A stretch of DNA of 64,000 nt from Bacteroidia bacterium. GTDB lineage: Bacteria; Bacteroidota; Bacteroidia; Palsa-965. Below are positions 35,298-44,654 of this stretch, one piece after another; position 1 is the first letter of the stretch, and every line of letters starts with the position of its first letter. The notes beneath the pieces are model-generated. The model made no database searches. It was not told the DNA's origin and saw nothing but the letters and a program-made list of their open reading frames with translations. The position numbers and the translations under genes are program-made. The stretch spans positions 28,145-92,144 of the forward strand of contig JAKLJE010000017.1 in assembly GCA_023151315.1 (NCBI GenBank), written 5' to 3'.

Positions 35298-35514
35298 GCG
35301 GAGCATTTGAATTCTGACTCAGCCTGTCCCGGCGCGTGATCATGTAAATAACCCGCACATACTTCAGCAAATGGAAAACCGATGCGACAGCGGCGGATGA
35401 AGTTTTGTGACTCAGCCCGTACCAATGCGCGATCATGCAAATAATCCGAACAACAGCGGAGCATTTGAATTCTGACTCAGCCTGTCCCGGCGCGTGATCA
35501 TGTCAATAACCCGC
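35298..35514. repeat. Three direct copies of a 59-bp unit between tRNA-Cys and ttcA
   Basis: Copies at 35298-35356 and 35456-35514 are 59 bases with a single mismatch. A diverged middle copy lies at 35393-35448 and shares the GACTCAGCC, GATCATG and AATAA blocks. Each copy contains a short TGATCA-centred palindrome. The 351-base interval (35192-35542) otherwise holds only the tRNA terminator and the ttcA promoter. No coding potential is seen. Confidence 0.85.
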
Positions 35515-35530
35515 TCTTCTCCGCATTGAT

Positions 35531-35538
35531 TACCTTTG
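35531..35538 (+). promoter_or_regulatory. -7 box of ttcA
   Basis: TACCTTTG ending 4 bases before the ATG, again a leaderless-type spacing. It lies just beyond the last copy of the 59-bp repeat. Confidence 0.65.
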
Positions 35539-35542
35539 CGCC

Positions 35543-36346
35543 ATGCCGGTTCACTCTCCTTCGGAACAACTATTGAAACGCCTGCGCAAATCCGTTTGGG
35601 AAGCACAGGAAAAATTCGAATTGATCGTACCCGGCGATAAAGTGATGGTTTGCCTTTCCGGAGGGAAAGACAGCTACGCCATGCTTGATATGATGTTGCA
35701 TCTGCAACGCGTGATGGACAACTCAATTGAAATTGTTGCTGTTAATCTGGATCAGAAGCAACCCGGATTTCCCGAGCACATTCTTCCGGAATATCTGAAA
35801 TCGAAAAACGTTCCGTTCCGTATTCTGGAGCGTGATACGTATTCGGTTGTGACAGAAAAAACACCTGAAGGAAAAACCATGTGCAGTTTGTGCTCGCGAC
35901 TGCGCAGGGGAATTCTGTACGATGCTGCAAGCGAAATGGGCTGCACGAAAATTGCGCTCGGACATCACCGTGAAGACATTCTCGAAACATTTTTCCTGAA
36001 TCTCTTCTTCGCAGGTAAACTGGAAGCGATGCCTGCGAAATTCAGAACAGATGATGGCCGACATGTTGTGATCCGTCCGCTTGCGTTCTGTAAAGAAGAA
36101 GACATCATTGCCTATGCTGAAGAGCAGAACTTCCCGATTATTCCGTGCAACCTTTGCGGCTCCCAGGAAAACATGCAACGCAAGGTGGTGAAAAAAATGA
36201 TGGCCGAATGGGAAGAGAAATATCCGAACCGCAAGGAAATCATGATGACGGCACTTTCAAATGTGCACTCCTCTCATCTTTTTGATACACGCAACTTCGA
36301 CTTTTCCGCTCTCACGGAAATGGTGCGAATGCCGGATTCACTTTAA
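35543..36346 (+). CDS. ttcA: TtcA-family tRNA 2-thiocytidine synthetase (PP-loop ATPase)
   Basis: A 267-residue enzyme of the TtcA/TtuA group, which thiolates cytidine 32 of tRNAs. The PP-loop is CLSGGKDS (about 37-44). The cluster-binding CxxC is [10 protein letters not shown], and a second CxxC occurs in [12 protein letters not shown]; both are typical of Ttc[17 protein letters not shown] is also characteristic. It overlaps the convergent glycosyltransferase gene by 9 bases. Confidence 0.9.
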   Translation: MPVHSPSEQLLKRLRKSVWEAQEKFELIVPGDKVMVCLSGGKDSYAMLDMMLHLQRVMDNSIEIVAVNLDQKQPGFPEHILPEYLKSKNVPFRILERDTYSVVTEKTPEGKTMCSLCSRLRRGILYDAASEMGCTKIALGHHREDILETFFLNLFFAGKLEAMPAKFRTDDGRHVVIRPLAFCKEEDIIAYAEEQNFPIIPCNLCGSQENMQRKVVKKMMAEWEEKYPNRKEIMMTALSNVHSSHLFDTRNFDFSALTEMVRMPDSL

Positions 36347-37885
36347 TGTTCCGTCCACTGTAAAGAGCGTGATCTCCGGATTGTTTCTGTACGTTTCCGG
36401 AATGTTCTCCATATCAATACAACCGATTTTATAGCCGCGCAGCACGAGTCCGTGTATGAACTCCGCTTCCGGTGTTTGATTATAAGCGGTGTGTCCGGTG
36501 TAAAACATGAATGCTGCGCGGGAGTTGTCCGGATAATTGAACACAATCCATTTTCCCTCTGTACACACAGTTGAAATACGTTCTGCGCGCAATTTATCAT
36601 CACGCATCTGATCGCGATACCATGCCAACTCAGAAAGGGAACTATGGTTGGTAATCATGTGCGGAGGATCAAGTGTAAAAACGGCAACTGTACAAACAGC
36701 CAAAGCTGTTAACGCTTTCTGCTTTGCAAATGATTCAAACAGACGCGACAACATCATTGCAATTCCCATCAGTAAAAACGGCACAACAGGCAGCATAAAC
36801 AAAGGCATTTTCGTTTTGGCTATCGTGTAAAACACGAAGAAGAATAACACTGCCGCGAGAATATAAAGTCCTCGTTTCTGACGAGTATCGCTCATCATCA
36901 GAAAAACAAGTCCGGGAACGGATAATAATGCGAAGGTCCATCCCATCAATTCTCTCAAAGCGTCAAAATGAAAATACCATTCGCCTTCATGTCCTTCAAT
37001 GGCAATTGTAAAGTGCAGAAAATTGTATTCCATTTCATACGCTGCCTCAGCAGGAAAATAACGGAATGTGTGAATCTGCCAAGGCAGAACAAGAGCCACA
37101 ACCGAAACTGCAGCCAACAACAAATGCAGCCATTTCTTTCTGTCGGTTCTGTTCTCGCGTGATAATAACCAAAGTCCCCACGAGCCAAACACCAGCATGC
37201 CCGGCATCCATTTCACAAGCACTGCACAGCCCACGAGAAATCCGGTAAACAACGCTTGTCGCCAGGAACCGGAGTCGGTATATCGCAGCCAGGACCAGAA
37301 AGAAAAAATCACGAATGCCGAAAAAATAAGATCGTTGTGATCGGTGTTGCGGAATCCGCTGACAAGCTGAATGAAATACGAATGAGAAGCAAACAACACC
37401 GCCGCAATCCATGCTGCAGGTGACGATGCAATGCGCTTAACAATTCCGTATACGGCCGGAACCATAAGTGTTCCCAGAATGACGGAAGGAAGTTTTACCG
37501 CGAACGGAGTAGCGCCAAACAGTTTTACCGATGCTGCAATAATCCAAAGGAAAAGCGGAGGCTTGTGCAGCCAGATATGATTTCGCGCCCAGTCTTCCAT
37601 CACAACCGGTAAAACCGGATCGTTGTAGAGCATAGGTGTTCCGGGATGCGCGATCAGATTCTTCGCTACAAGCGCGTGATATTGTTCATCCCAATCGTAC
37701 AGGAAAGGGTCGGTTGAAATCATCAACAACCGCAACACAAATCCTCCGATTGTAAGAAGGATGAGCGATAACATCACATGTCGGGATGCGTGCAAATAAA
37801 TTGCAGATACAATCAGAGCAATTCCGGATACAAGCCATAATGTATGCGCGACTCCGAAAGCCGTTAACAACCCCGGTTCACTCAT
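36338..37885 (-). CDS. GT39-type (ArnT/PMT-like) membrane glycosyltransferase
   Basis: A 515-residue multi-pass protein with about 11-12 hydrophobic segments. The first large loop carries [14 protein letters not shown], the acidic motif of GT-C glycosyltransferases, and [13 protein letters not shown], the KPPL-type motif of PMT_2/ArnT proteins. These enzymes transfer sugars from polyprenyl-phosphate donors in the inner membrane; the acceptor is unknown here. Its ATG overlaps the stop of the upstream gene (TGATG), implying coupled translation. Confidence 0.8.
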   Translation of the reverse strand: MSEPGLLTAFGVAHTLWLVSGIALIVSAIYLHASRHVMLSLILLTIGGFVLRLLMISTDPFLYDWDEQYHALVAKNLIAHPGTPMLYNDPVLPVVMEDWARNHIWLHKPPLFLWIIAASVKLFGATPFAVKLPSVILGTLMVPAVYGIVKRIASSPAAWIAAVLFASHSYFIQLVSGFRNTDHNDLIFSAFVIFSFWSWLRYTDSGSWRQALFTGFLVGCAVLVKWMPGMLVFGSWGLWLLSRENRTDRKKWLHLLLAAVSVVALVLPWQIHTFRYFPAEAAYEMEYNFLHFTIAIEGHEGEWYFHFDALRELMGWTFALLSVPGLVFLMMSDTRQKRGLYILAAVLFFFVFYTIAKTKMPLFMLPVVPFLLMGIAMMLSRLFESFAKQKALTALAVCTVAVFTLDPPHMITNHSSLSELAWYRDQMRDDKLRAERISTVCTEGKWIVFNYPDNSRAAFMFYTGHTAYNQTPEAEFIHGLVLRGYKIGCIDMENIPETYRNNPEITLFTVDGTLK

Positions 37886-38586
37886 CAGAACCCGATGAAT
37901 ATTTTATATTCTGCCTGTCCCCAACCCCAAGTGTATTGTGAGTAGCTACCATTGTATCCGGCTGGATTTCTGAGATAAGTTAACATGTCGCTAGGAACCC
38001 TTTGCCCGTCATCATTTTCCCAGTAGCTTTTTTCGTTGTTATACCTACCCGGTCTGATGTAGTAATCTAATCCGATTCCGCTGCCATTCCCAAAGTACAA
38101 CATGGCCCCTAAGCCAAACAAACCATGAAATTGTGCTGCTTTGAACTTCTTGTTTCCAAGCTGAAACTGCTCCGGCATTTGCAGAGAAGAGGTTTGATAG
38201 CCCATTCCGGCATTGAAATAAAGAGTGAATGCGCTCAGTGCTCCACCGAATGCCATTCTCATCTGATATGTATTACTGCGTGCCTGAACAGCCATCTGGT
38301 TTTTACTGATGTATCCCTTACGGTGCGCAAAGCCCAGATCCAATCTGAAATAACCTCCATCATGAACATGTATCCCATACGCAGCGTTGAATCCTCTTCC
38401 CAGGAGATCAGTATTGAGTTGGCCGTTGTAAAAAGAGTCGTTAACAGTATTCAGAGCATCGTTGATAGAAAAAAAATGCTCCGGCGTACGAGTGTAGCCG
38501 GCGGAAATAAACTGCTGTGAAAATGCAACTTGCGTATTAACAATTACTGCAACAATTGTCAGGCGTAGTATAAATTTTAACGACAT
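37885..38586 (-). CDS. Hypothetical secreted protein, possibly an outer-membrane beta-barrel
   Basis: A 233-residue protein with a signal peptide (ending near VAFSQQ). The rest is rich in aromatic residues and Gly in alternating strand-like patterns (AYGIHVHDGGYFRLDLGFAHRKGY, AFTLYFNAGMGYQTSS, GLDYYIRPGRYN) and ends in aromatic-Phe (KIFIGF), as outer-membrane barrels often do. It is translationally coupled to the GT39 gene. Family not recognised. Confidence 0.6.
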   Translation of the reverse strand: MSLKFILRLTIVAVIVNTQVAFSQQFISAGYTRTPEHFFSINDALNTVNDSFYNGQLNTDLLGRGFNAAYGIHVHDGGYFRLDLGFAHRKGYISKNQMAVQARSNTYQMRMAFGGALSAFTLYFNAGMGYQTSSLQMPEQFQLGNKKFKAAQFHGLFGLGAMLYFGNGSGIGLDYYIRPGRYNNEKSYWENDDGQRVPSDMLTYLRNPAGYNGSYSQYTWGWGQAEYKIFIGF

Positions 38587-38651
38587 ACAATTCAGGTAAG
38601 GGTTCCGCTATAAATGTAAAAAATCCTGTTTGGAAATACGTCCAGCCCCGA

Positions 38652-39200
38652 TTATTTCATCGGCGGCCATACGCTGCTAATTTCAGGATTATCGCGCATG
38701 TAAACCACCCAGATTTTGTCGCCCGGTTTTTTCCAGAGATCAATCGGATCCATAAGATTGGGAACATCTCCGCGATAAGGTCTTCCGCCAACCACGTAGG
38801 TGAATTCAATTACGCGCGGACTTTTCCCGTTGATTTTCTTGGAGCCATCAACATATATGGACGTTACTTCACCCTGAATATGCGCGCCCTCCATCAACGG
38901 ATCCAGTTCATTCTTGGCATCGCGCAAACCTTTTCTCCAGAGGAAGATTCCGATGATAGGGAAGATGATGCTCCAGAAAAACGGAACCGTGAATATTATG
39001 CCGATCATAGTATTCACATTGTTGTAATACTTCGTTGCGCGAATGAAAGATTTCGGCAGTTCACGCGGCGCCGGCGGCGGCGGAGTTCCTGCGCCGGATC
39101 CGTCACTTACCGGCAACGACCCGCCGCAATTCGGACAGTTGCTGTGAGAGGGTTGATAGAACTGTGATTTGCACCACGGACAAGTAACATAGAAATTCAT
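38652..39200 (-). CDS. Zinc-ribbon membrane protein (DUF3592-like)
   Basis: A 182-residue protein. It has an N-terminal zinc ribbon with two CxxC pairs (CPWCKS and CPNCGG), then a Pro/Gly linker. A hydrophobic hairpin follows (about 65-90, IGIIFTVPFFWSIIFPIIGIFLW), then a soluble domain reading like DUF3592 (IQGEVTSIYVDGSKKINGKSPRVIEFTYVVGG ... GDKIWVVYMRDNPEIS). Function unknown. Confidence 0.6.
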   Translation of the reverse strand: MNFYVTCPWCKSQFYQPSHSNCPNCGGSLPVSDGSGAGTPPPPAPRELPKSFIRATKYYNNVNTMIGIIFTVPFFWSIIFPIIGIFLWRKGLRDAKNELDPLMEGAHIQGEVTSIYVDGSKKINGKSPRVIEFTYVVGGRPYRGDVPNLMDPIDLWKKPGDKIWVVYMRDNPEISSVWPPMK

Positions 39201-39249
39201 GCAGAAGAGAATTTCCGCTCAAGGTACAACACGAAAATCAATTGGAAAC

Positions 39250-39483
39250 TCAGCCCACCATGGAGCTGTTGATCAATTCCGCGCCCACAATATCATCGAG
39301 ATCAATTGCCATTCCGAAATTGGCCTTGTTACGTGCGTCAAATCGTTCGCTCAACGTCGCAAAGAAATATGATGACGTTCCAACGGTGCTGTTTTCCCAG
39401 ATCACACCGAAAACCTCTTTGCCAGACTTCAATTTGAAGCGACAAGGGCGATCGTTAACCAGAATAAATTCGTTGCGGGTCAT
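39250..39483 (-). CDS. Small conserved-looking hypothetical protein
   Basis: A 77-residue soluble protein from the ATG at 39483; a TTG eight codons upstream is the alternative. The sequence (ILVNDRPCRFKLKSGKEVFG ... FATLSERFDARN ... AIDLDDIVGAELI) has the look of a small SH3-like beta barrel. No family named. The gap to the ferritin gene contains the ferritin terminator. Confidence 0.5.
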   Translation of the reverse strand: MTRNEFILVNDRPCRFKLKSGKEVFGVIWENSTVGTSSYFFATLSERFDARNKANFGMAIDLDDIVGAELINSSMVG

Positions 39484-39555
39484 ATGCGGCTTTCTCAAAT
39501 TTCTCAATTAAAACGCTGAGAAGCCAGATAGTGTTGCCTTCATTTATAAACAAAC

Positions 39556-39591
39556 GCGCCACCTTGTTAACTGTTATCAACAGGGTGGCGC
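39556..39591 (-). terminator. Terminator of ferritin gene
   Basis: A long GC-rich stem (GCGCCACC/GGTGGCGC extended by TTGTT/AACAG), read from the minus strand and followed by a T-rich tail. Confidence 0.75.
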
Positions 39592-39620
39592 AAATTGTTA
39601 ATTATAAGTGTCGAATTTGT

Positions 39621-40142
39621 CTATTTCTCAGCTGTCGCATCTGCCGCGTCAGCAGCAGCCAAAGCTTGAAGATCGCGGTCGAACAAATACAGTCCGCCTT
39701 TTTCTCCGCCGATCAACTTCAATTTATCAAGCACTTTGCGTGCAAGAGCTTCTTCTTCGATCTGTTCGGAAACATACCACTGAAGGAAGTTGTGTGTTGT
39801 ATAATCGCGTTCCTTCAGACAGGTTTCCACCAGCTTGTTGATCTCTGTCGATACTTTGATTTCGTGTGACAATACGAGTTCAAAAGCAGCCTGAACAGAT
39901 TTGAATGTTTTCGGTGGCGCAGTGGTTGCAGGAACAATCCCGTGTCCCCCGCGCTCGTTGATAAACTTGATCAACTTTATCATGTGCATGCGTTCTTCAT
40001 CAGCATGTCCGTAAAGAAACTGTGCAACACCATCCATGCCCTGGGTTTCAGCCCATGAAGCCATTGCAAGATAATATTGTGAAGAGTTGCCTTCGAGTTC
40101 AACTTGTTTGTTGAGAGCGGATTCTATTTTCTTTGATAGCAT
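39621..40142 (-). CDS. ftnA: Bacterial ferritin (non-heme)
   Basis: A 173-residue four-helix iron-storage protein that self-assembles into a shell and oxidises iron at a di-iron centre. Ferroxidase-type residues are visible in ELEGNSSQYYLAM (E, Y), HADEERMHM (E-E-x-x-H) and WYVSEQIEEEA (Q, E). Ala/Asp-rich residues extend the C-terminus. A TAACTTTG box lies 19 bases upstream. It stands alone. Confidence 0.92.
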   Translation of the reverse strand: MLSKKIESALNKQVELEGNSSQYYLAMASWAETQGMDGVAQFLYGHADEERMHMIKLIKFINERGGHGIVPATTAPPKTFKSVQAAFELVLSHEIKVSTEINKLVETCLKERDYTTHNFLQWYVSEQIEEEALARKVLDKLKLIGGEKGGLYLFDRDLQALAAADAADATAEK

Positions 40143-40161
40143 GGTTTCAGAATTTGGTTCT

Positions 40162-40169
40162 CAAAGTTA
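40162..40169 (-). promoter_or_regulatory. -7 box of ferritin gene
   Basis: Minus-strand TAACTTTG, 19 bases before the ATG. Confidence 0.5.
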
Positions 40170-40263
40170 AGAAGTACTATTCACGTTCTGCGTTTTCATC
40201 GGCGTAATCTTCGGAAATGAGTGAAACTTTTTCGGAACTTTATTGCCTCTAAACTGAACAACC

Positions 40264-40878
40264 ATGAAAAGATACATCTTCCCTCTTATCTGTTTGCTGG
40301 CACTTGCGCTGACATCGTGTTCCGGAATTCGAATAGAAAAGCGTCACTACAACGGCGGTTTTTATGTTGAAACGGGGACAAAAAACAAAGACAAAGCGGA
40401 GCGCATCGAAACAGAAACTGCTGCAACCCGGCAGAATGCTGTTGTACCGAATTCCTCTCTTTCTGTAACAGAATCAATCGATGATCCGTCTGTTGCAAAC
40501 GCAGACTATTCTGCTCCTTCAGAAGAATCCGCAAAGAATAACGTAGTAAAAGTGGTCATTGACAAAATCAAGAACACTACACCTGCCACGAAGACCGAAA
40601 CGAGCTCTTCAGTTACTGAAGAAAATAAAGTTGTAACCACGGAGCAGGAAAATTCTACAGCTCCTGCATCTGATGTGCCGCTTTGGGTATATGTGCTTTT
40701 GGCGCTATTTATTCCACCGTTGGCTGTTTACCTGAAGCAGGGCGTAACAAATATGTTCTGGATTGATCTTATCCTTTTTATTCTTGGATACGGGTTATTC
40801 CGCTTTTCCTATTACCTCTGGGGCGCAGCACTGGCAGCAGTTGTAATTGCCTTGCTCGTAGTGTTCGATGTTATGTAA
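40264..40878 (+). CDS. Lipoprotein with C-terminal YqaE/Pmp3 membrane domain
   Basis: A 204-residue protein. It has a lipobox (LALTSC, about residue 19), then IRIEKRHYNGGFYVE, which recurs in Bacteroidota proteins of this kind. A long Ser/Thr/Glu-rich linker (about 40-135) follows. The C-terminal YqaE/Pmp3-type helical hairpin (VYVLLALFIPPLAVYLKQGV ... FWIDLILFILGYG) is known from small stress-associated membrane proteins. Function uncertain. It is convergent with lutB, with no gap between the stop codons. Confidence 0.75.
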   Translation: MKRYIFPLICLLALALTSCSGIRIEKRHYNGGFYVETGTKNKDKAERIETETAATRQNAVVPNSSLSVTESIDDPSVANADYSAPSEESAKNNVVKVVIDKIKNTTPATKTETSSSVTEENKVVTTEQENSTAPASDVPLWVYVLLALFIPPLAVYLKQGVTNMFWIDLILFILGYGLFRFSYYLWGAALAAVVIALLVVFDVM

Positions 40879-42255
40879 TCAGCGGATTCCTTTCCGCTCT
40901 TTCCACATCTGATTAAACGTTTTCTGAGCCACTACAGGAAGTTCGCGGCGTTCGCCCCAGGATTTTCTGAAGAACTGACGTAACATGAAGTTTTTCAGCT
41001 TCGCTCCGCCTTTATCCATATTGGAGCGCTTCATCATTGCACCTTTCCAGAAAAACCACATCATGCTTTCAGTTTTACTGGAAGGACCTTGTTGTACACT
41101 CTCGCGGCGATTGTATTGCAACAATTGGTGAATGTCGATATTCACCGGACAAACTTCCGTGCACTTTCCGCAGGAAGTTGTAGCGAAACTTAAATGACGA
41201 TAGTTGCCTTCGGGCTTGAGATGCTGCATAACAACAGATCCGATCGGACCGCTGTAAACCGCATCGTAAGTATGTCCGCCTACATTCTCAAATACAGGAC
41301 ACGCATTCAAACATGCGCCGCAGCGAATACAGGAAAGCGCCCGGCGTTGCTCGGTTTGTGCTAATAAATTACTTCTGCCATTATCAATGAGCACAACTAC
41401 CATTTCCTTAGGGCCTGATTCGCCTGCAGCTGCAGGACCATTAACTACGCTGTTGTAAACCGTCATCTTCTGTCCGGTTCCGTAAGTGGCAAGCAGCGGC
41501 CAGAAAATATCAAGATCGGCCAGTGAAGGAATGATCTTTTCAATGCCTGTGATTACAATGTGCAGATCAGGTGCTGCGAAACTCATCCACGCATTGCCTT
41601 CGTTTTCAGTAATGGCAACACTTCCGGTTTCTGCAATCAGAAAATTCGCACCTGTTATGCCTGCGCCCGCTTTGTGAAACTCAGAACGAATGTGCGAGCG
41701 CGTCCATTGCATAATCTTCGAAGGAGAAAGATTCTCGTCTGTCCCGAATTTCGAATGATACAATTGTGCAACATCTTCCTTCGACTTGTGCATCGCAGGA
41801 GTAACGATGTGATAAGGGGCTTCTCCGGCTGTTTGCTGTATGAATTCGCCCAGATCCGTTTCAACCGAGCCGATGCTTTCTCGCTTGAGCAAATCATTCA
41901 ATCCGATTTCTTCCGTTACCATTGACTTCGACTTCACAACCGACTTCACATTTCTGGATTTCAGAAGTTCAAGAATTTCTCTTCCGGCTTCTTCCGCATC
42001 CTGCGCCCAAATCACTTTTCCTCCTCTGCGGGTGAAGTTTGTTTCGAAGTCAATCAGATAGCGATCCAGATTTTCAATCACACGATTCCGCAAAACAGCT
42101 GCGCGTGAGCGGGCAACATCCAGGCGAGCATATTGCGACTTCCCGGAAGCCACAGCCTGATTGTATTGTGCAATATTATGCTGCACGGTTGCGCGTTCTT
42201 TTCTGTCGAACACCCGTGCTTCCGCATCGCGATTGAATTGCTGAAGATCTGCCAT
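40879..42255 (-). CDS. lutB: LutB/LldF-type lactate-utilisation iron-sulfur protein
   Basis: A 458-residue protein. An N-terminal LUD domain (about 50-290) is followed by two 4Fe-4S motifs: CIRCGACLNACPVF and CGKCTEVCPVNIDIHQLL. In Bacillus, LutA-LutB-LutC oxidise L-lactate. Here no lutA or lutC flanks it. The upstream neighbour, one base away, is an M28 peptidase, so either the partners lie elsewhere or the protein serves another redox role. Confidence 0.88.
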   Translation of the reverse strand: MADLQQFNRDAEARVFDRKERATVQHNIAQYNQAVASGKSQYARLDVARSRAAVLRNRVIENLDRYLIDFETNFTRRGGKVIWAQDAEEAGREILELLKSRNVKSVVKSKSMVTEEIGLNDLLKRESIGSVETDLGEFIQQTAGEAPYHIVTPAMHKSKEDVAQLYHSKFGTDENLSPSKIMQWTRSHIRSEFHKAGAGITGANFLIAETGSVAITENEGNAWMSFAAPDLHIVITGIEKIIPSLADLDIFWPLLATYGTGQKMTVYNSVVNGPAAAGESGPKEMVVVLIDNGRSNLLAQTEQRRALSCIRCGACLNACPVFENVGGHTYDAVYSGPIGSVVMQHLKPEGNYRHLSFATTSCGKCTEVCPVNIDIHQLLQYNRRESVQQGPSSKTESMMWFFWKGAMMKRSNMDKGGAKLKNFMLRQFFRKSWGERRELPVVAQKTFNQMWKERKGIR

Positions 42256-42256
42256 T

Positions 42257-43867
42257 TTACTTTTTCAGTTTATCGCGGCGTAAAGCCGGTGTACGATTCG
42301 CCAGATCCCACGCAGTGTAGAATACAAGCCGCGTACGGACCTCCATCAAACGGAAATTAATTTTCGACACTTCGTCCGTTTCCTTGTGATAATCCGCATG
42401 CACTCCGTTGAAGAAGAATGCGACGGGAATTCCGCGCTTGGCGAAGTTGTAGTGATCTGAACGGTAATAGAACATGTTCGGATCGTCGGGCGCGTCAAAG
42501 CGATAATCAAGTTTCAACTTGGTGTGTTTCTTATTCGCTGTCTCCAGTGTCTTTTTCAGGTCAGAACTGATCATCGCTGAGCCGATCACATAAACAAAGT
42601 TGCTGTCCTTACTGTGTATATCGTCAACACGACCGATCATATCGATGTTCAGATTGCACATTGTATTCTCCAGCGGATATACCGGGTGAGTGGTGTACCA
42701 CGAAGAACCTAATAATCCTTTTTCTTCACCGGAAACGTTCATGAACAACATACTTCTGCGCGGACCTTTACCGTCTTTCTTCGCCTGCATAAATGCTTCT
42801 GCCATTTCCATTACAGCAACCGTTCCGGTTCCGTCATCATCTGCACCGTTGAACACCTTTCCATCATGAATTCCGAGGTGATCGTAATGCGCGGTAACCA
42901 CAATAATCTCATTCTTAAGGTCTGTTCCCTCTACAAATCCAAGCACGTTTTCCGTTGTCAGTTTTTCTTCCTTGCGGGAAATATTGATGCTCAGATTTGA
43001 AGAATAAACTGCGGAAATTGTTTTGCCTCCTGTATTAATTGTGCTGCGGAAATTCTCAACGGTTTCTGTTGATCCGGACTGCGAAAGAAGACTGTTTGCC
43101 ATAGCAGCGCTGATGTAAATCATTGTAACTTGAGGTTCTGCGTTCGGATCTGCAGGCTCATCCAGATTCAGTGAATAACCTTCGATACTGTGTTGCGCCT
43201 GAGCTTTGCTTTTTTCGAAATCCTCAGTTACGACCAGAACAACATTAGCGCCAACAGCTTTTGCTGCATTCAGTTTTGCACGACGCTGAGTCGTCCACAT
43301 TCCGGCCTTGTCTGTTCCTGTGAGTTTATAAACTCCTCCATTAACCGGTTCTCCGTCCAGAATCATGATCGTCTTATTCCGATAGAAATCTTTATTCTGT
43401 GCAGTACCTGCGGCGTAATCGGAATAGTTTTTATCGTCAATGCCATAACCGGCAAATACAAACTCAGTGACATTTGTTTTGATCGGTTGCGCATAAGAAG
43501 TGTAGAAGAAATCCTTCATCTTCTCATACGTTTTCTCTTCTCCTGCTTTGTTCTTCGCAGAGAATGTTCCTTCTCCACCTGAAATCTTAACGAGTTTCAC
43601 AATCTGGTACCAGGATCCGTCGGCCTGAGGAGGAATTCCAAGTGCTTTGTAGAATGCAGCAATATATTCTGCTGCCATTTTTTGTCCGCGCTCACCGGTC
43701 TCGCGACCTTCATATTCATCTGAAGCCAGAATAGAAAGGTGTTTTCTTAAATCTGTAGCAGTGATTGACGCAGCATACTTATCAGACTCAGGTGGAGACT
43801 TTTTGATTGCTGCAGTCCATATTAAAGCGGAAGCCGCAATCAATAAAAGAAATACTTTGGAATTCAT
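42257..43867 (-). CDS. M28-family zinc aminopeptidase with PA domain
   Basis: A secreted metallopeptidase of about 536 residues. A signal peptide is followed by the cap region and a PA-like insert in the middle. The M28 zinc core is HYDHLGIHDGKVFNGADDDGTG (metal His and Asp), GEEKGLLGSSWY (catalytic and metal Glu) and FFFNGVHADYHKETD (final His). An ATG three codons upstream (43876) is an alternative, but it lies only 3 bases from the TATATTTG box. It is co-directional with lutB, one base apart. Confidence 0.85.
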   Translation of the reverse strand: MNSKVFLLLIAASALIWTAAIKKSPPESDKYAASITATDLRKHLSILASDEYEGRETGERGQKMAAEYIAAFYKALGIPPQADGSWYQIVKLVKISGGEGTFSAKNKAGEEKTYEKMKDFFYTSYAQPIKTNVTEFVFAGYGIDDKNYSDYAAGTAQNKDFYRNKTIMILDGEPVNGGVYKLTGTDKAGMWTTQRRAKLNAAKAVGANVVLVVTEDFEKSKAQAQHSIEGYSLNLDEPADPNAEPQVTMIYISAAMANSLLSQSGSTETVENFRSTINTGGKTISAVYSSNLSINISRKEEKLTTENVLGFVEGTDLKNEIIVVTAHYDHLGIHDGKVFNGADDDGTGTVAVMEMAEAFMQAKKDGKGPRRSMLFMNVSGEEKGLLGSSWYTTHPVYPLENTMCNLNIDMIGRVDDIHSKDSNFVYVIGSAMISSDLKKTLETANKKHTKLKLDYRFDAPDDPNMFYYRSDHYNFAKRGIPVAFFFNGVHADYHKETDEVSKINFRLMEVRTRLVFYTAWDLANRTPALRRDKLKK

Positions 43868-43879
43868 TTTGCGCATACG

Positions 43880-43887
43880 CAAATATA
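43880..43887 (-). promoter_or_regulatory. -7 box of the M28 peptidase-lutB pair
   Basis: Minus-strand TATATTTG, 12 bases before the chosen ATG. Confidence 0.55.
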
Positions 43888-43959
43888 GACACGCAGTCAG
43901 GCTGCAGATTCCACTGCGCCTGTGCGACTTATGCACATGCATGTTGTGAATTACCTGAT

Positions 43960-44394
43960 TCAGGAACAGGAAATCTTATTGACCCTGTTGGCATGTCTTC
44001 CACCTTCAAAAGCAGTATTGAAAAAGCGATCAACACATTCCTTAGCAGTTTCTTCTGAAATGAAACGAGCGGGCAATGAGATAATGTTGGCATTATTATG
44101 TAAACGTGCCAACTCCGCAATTTCAGGAAGCCAGCAGATGGCGGCACGGATACCCTGATGCTTATTGGCAGCCATACTTATTCCGTTAGCAGAACCACAG
44201 ATCAATACTCCGGATTCTGATCTGCCGGATTCAATATCATCAGCTACAGGATGTGCATAATCAGGATAATCAACACTGGCTTCTCCATTGGTTCCGCGAT
44301 CGGTAACCTCATGACCTTTTGAAATGAGATAATTCTTGATAAACTCTTTCAGTTTATACCCCGCATGATCAGCGCCGATTGATATTTTAGCCAT
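43960..44394 (-). CDS. rpiB: Ribose-5-phosphate isomerase B
   Basis: A 144-residue enzyme interconverting ribose-5-phosphate and ribulose-5-phosphate. The opening IGADHAGYKLKE, SVDYPDYAHPVA, the catalytic-loop motif GVLICGSANGISMAANK and the closing NNANIISLPARFIS-type segment identify RpiB. The ATG at 44394 is chosen over an in-frame start 15 codons upstream, since a TACCTTTG promoter box lies at 44413-44420. It adjoins the large gene-free stretch before nadA. Confidence 0.92.
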   Translation of the reverse strand: MAKISIGADHAGYKLKEFIKNYLISKGHEVTDRGTNGEASVDYPDYAHPVADDIESGRSESGVLICGSANGISMAANKHQGIRAAICWLPEIAELARLHNNANIISLPARFISEETAKECVDRFFNTAFEGGRHANRVNKISCS

Positions 44395-44412
44395 GATGAT
44401 TAAGATTTTGTT

Positions 44413-44420
44413 CAAAGGTA
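44413..44420 (-). promoter_or_regulatory. -7 box of rpiB
   Basis: Minus-strand TACCTTTG, 18 bases before the rpiB ATG. Confidence 0.5.
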
Positions 44421-44654
44421 CAGTGGTAAATCGTGTCAATACAAAAACTTAATTAACAATGAACTGATTCGGAATAAAAAACCAAGCTGATGGTGAATCA
44501 TTTACAGTTAACTTTATAAACACAATTCCGGTGTATAATTTGTTTTTCTGTGGATAAAGACAACAGAAAGAAATTTGGATTCTGCTTAACAAATGTTCAG
44601 TGCATTTAAAATTCAGAATCACAATACTTGTTGAAAAAGAGTTAGGAGGAAGAA

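Noticed and set aside
34682..35464. 260-codon minus-strand frame
   Set aside because: It spans folB antisense, tRNA-Cys and two copies of the 59-bp repeat; no protein family pattern.
35298..35514. CRISPR array
   Set aside because: Only three copies, unequal spacing, one copy degenerate, unit too long, and no cas genes. It is listed as a direct repeat.
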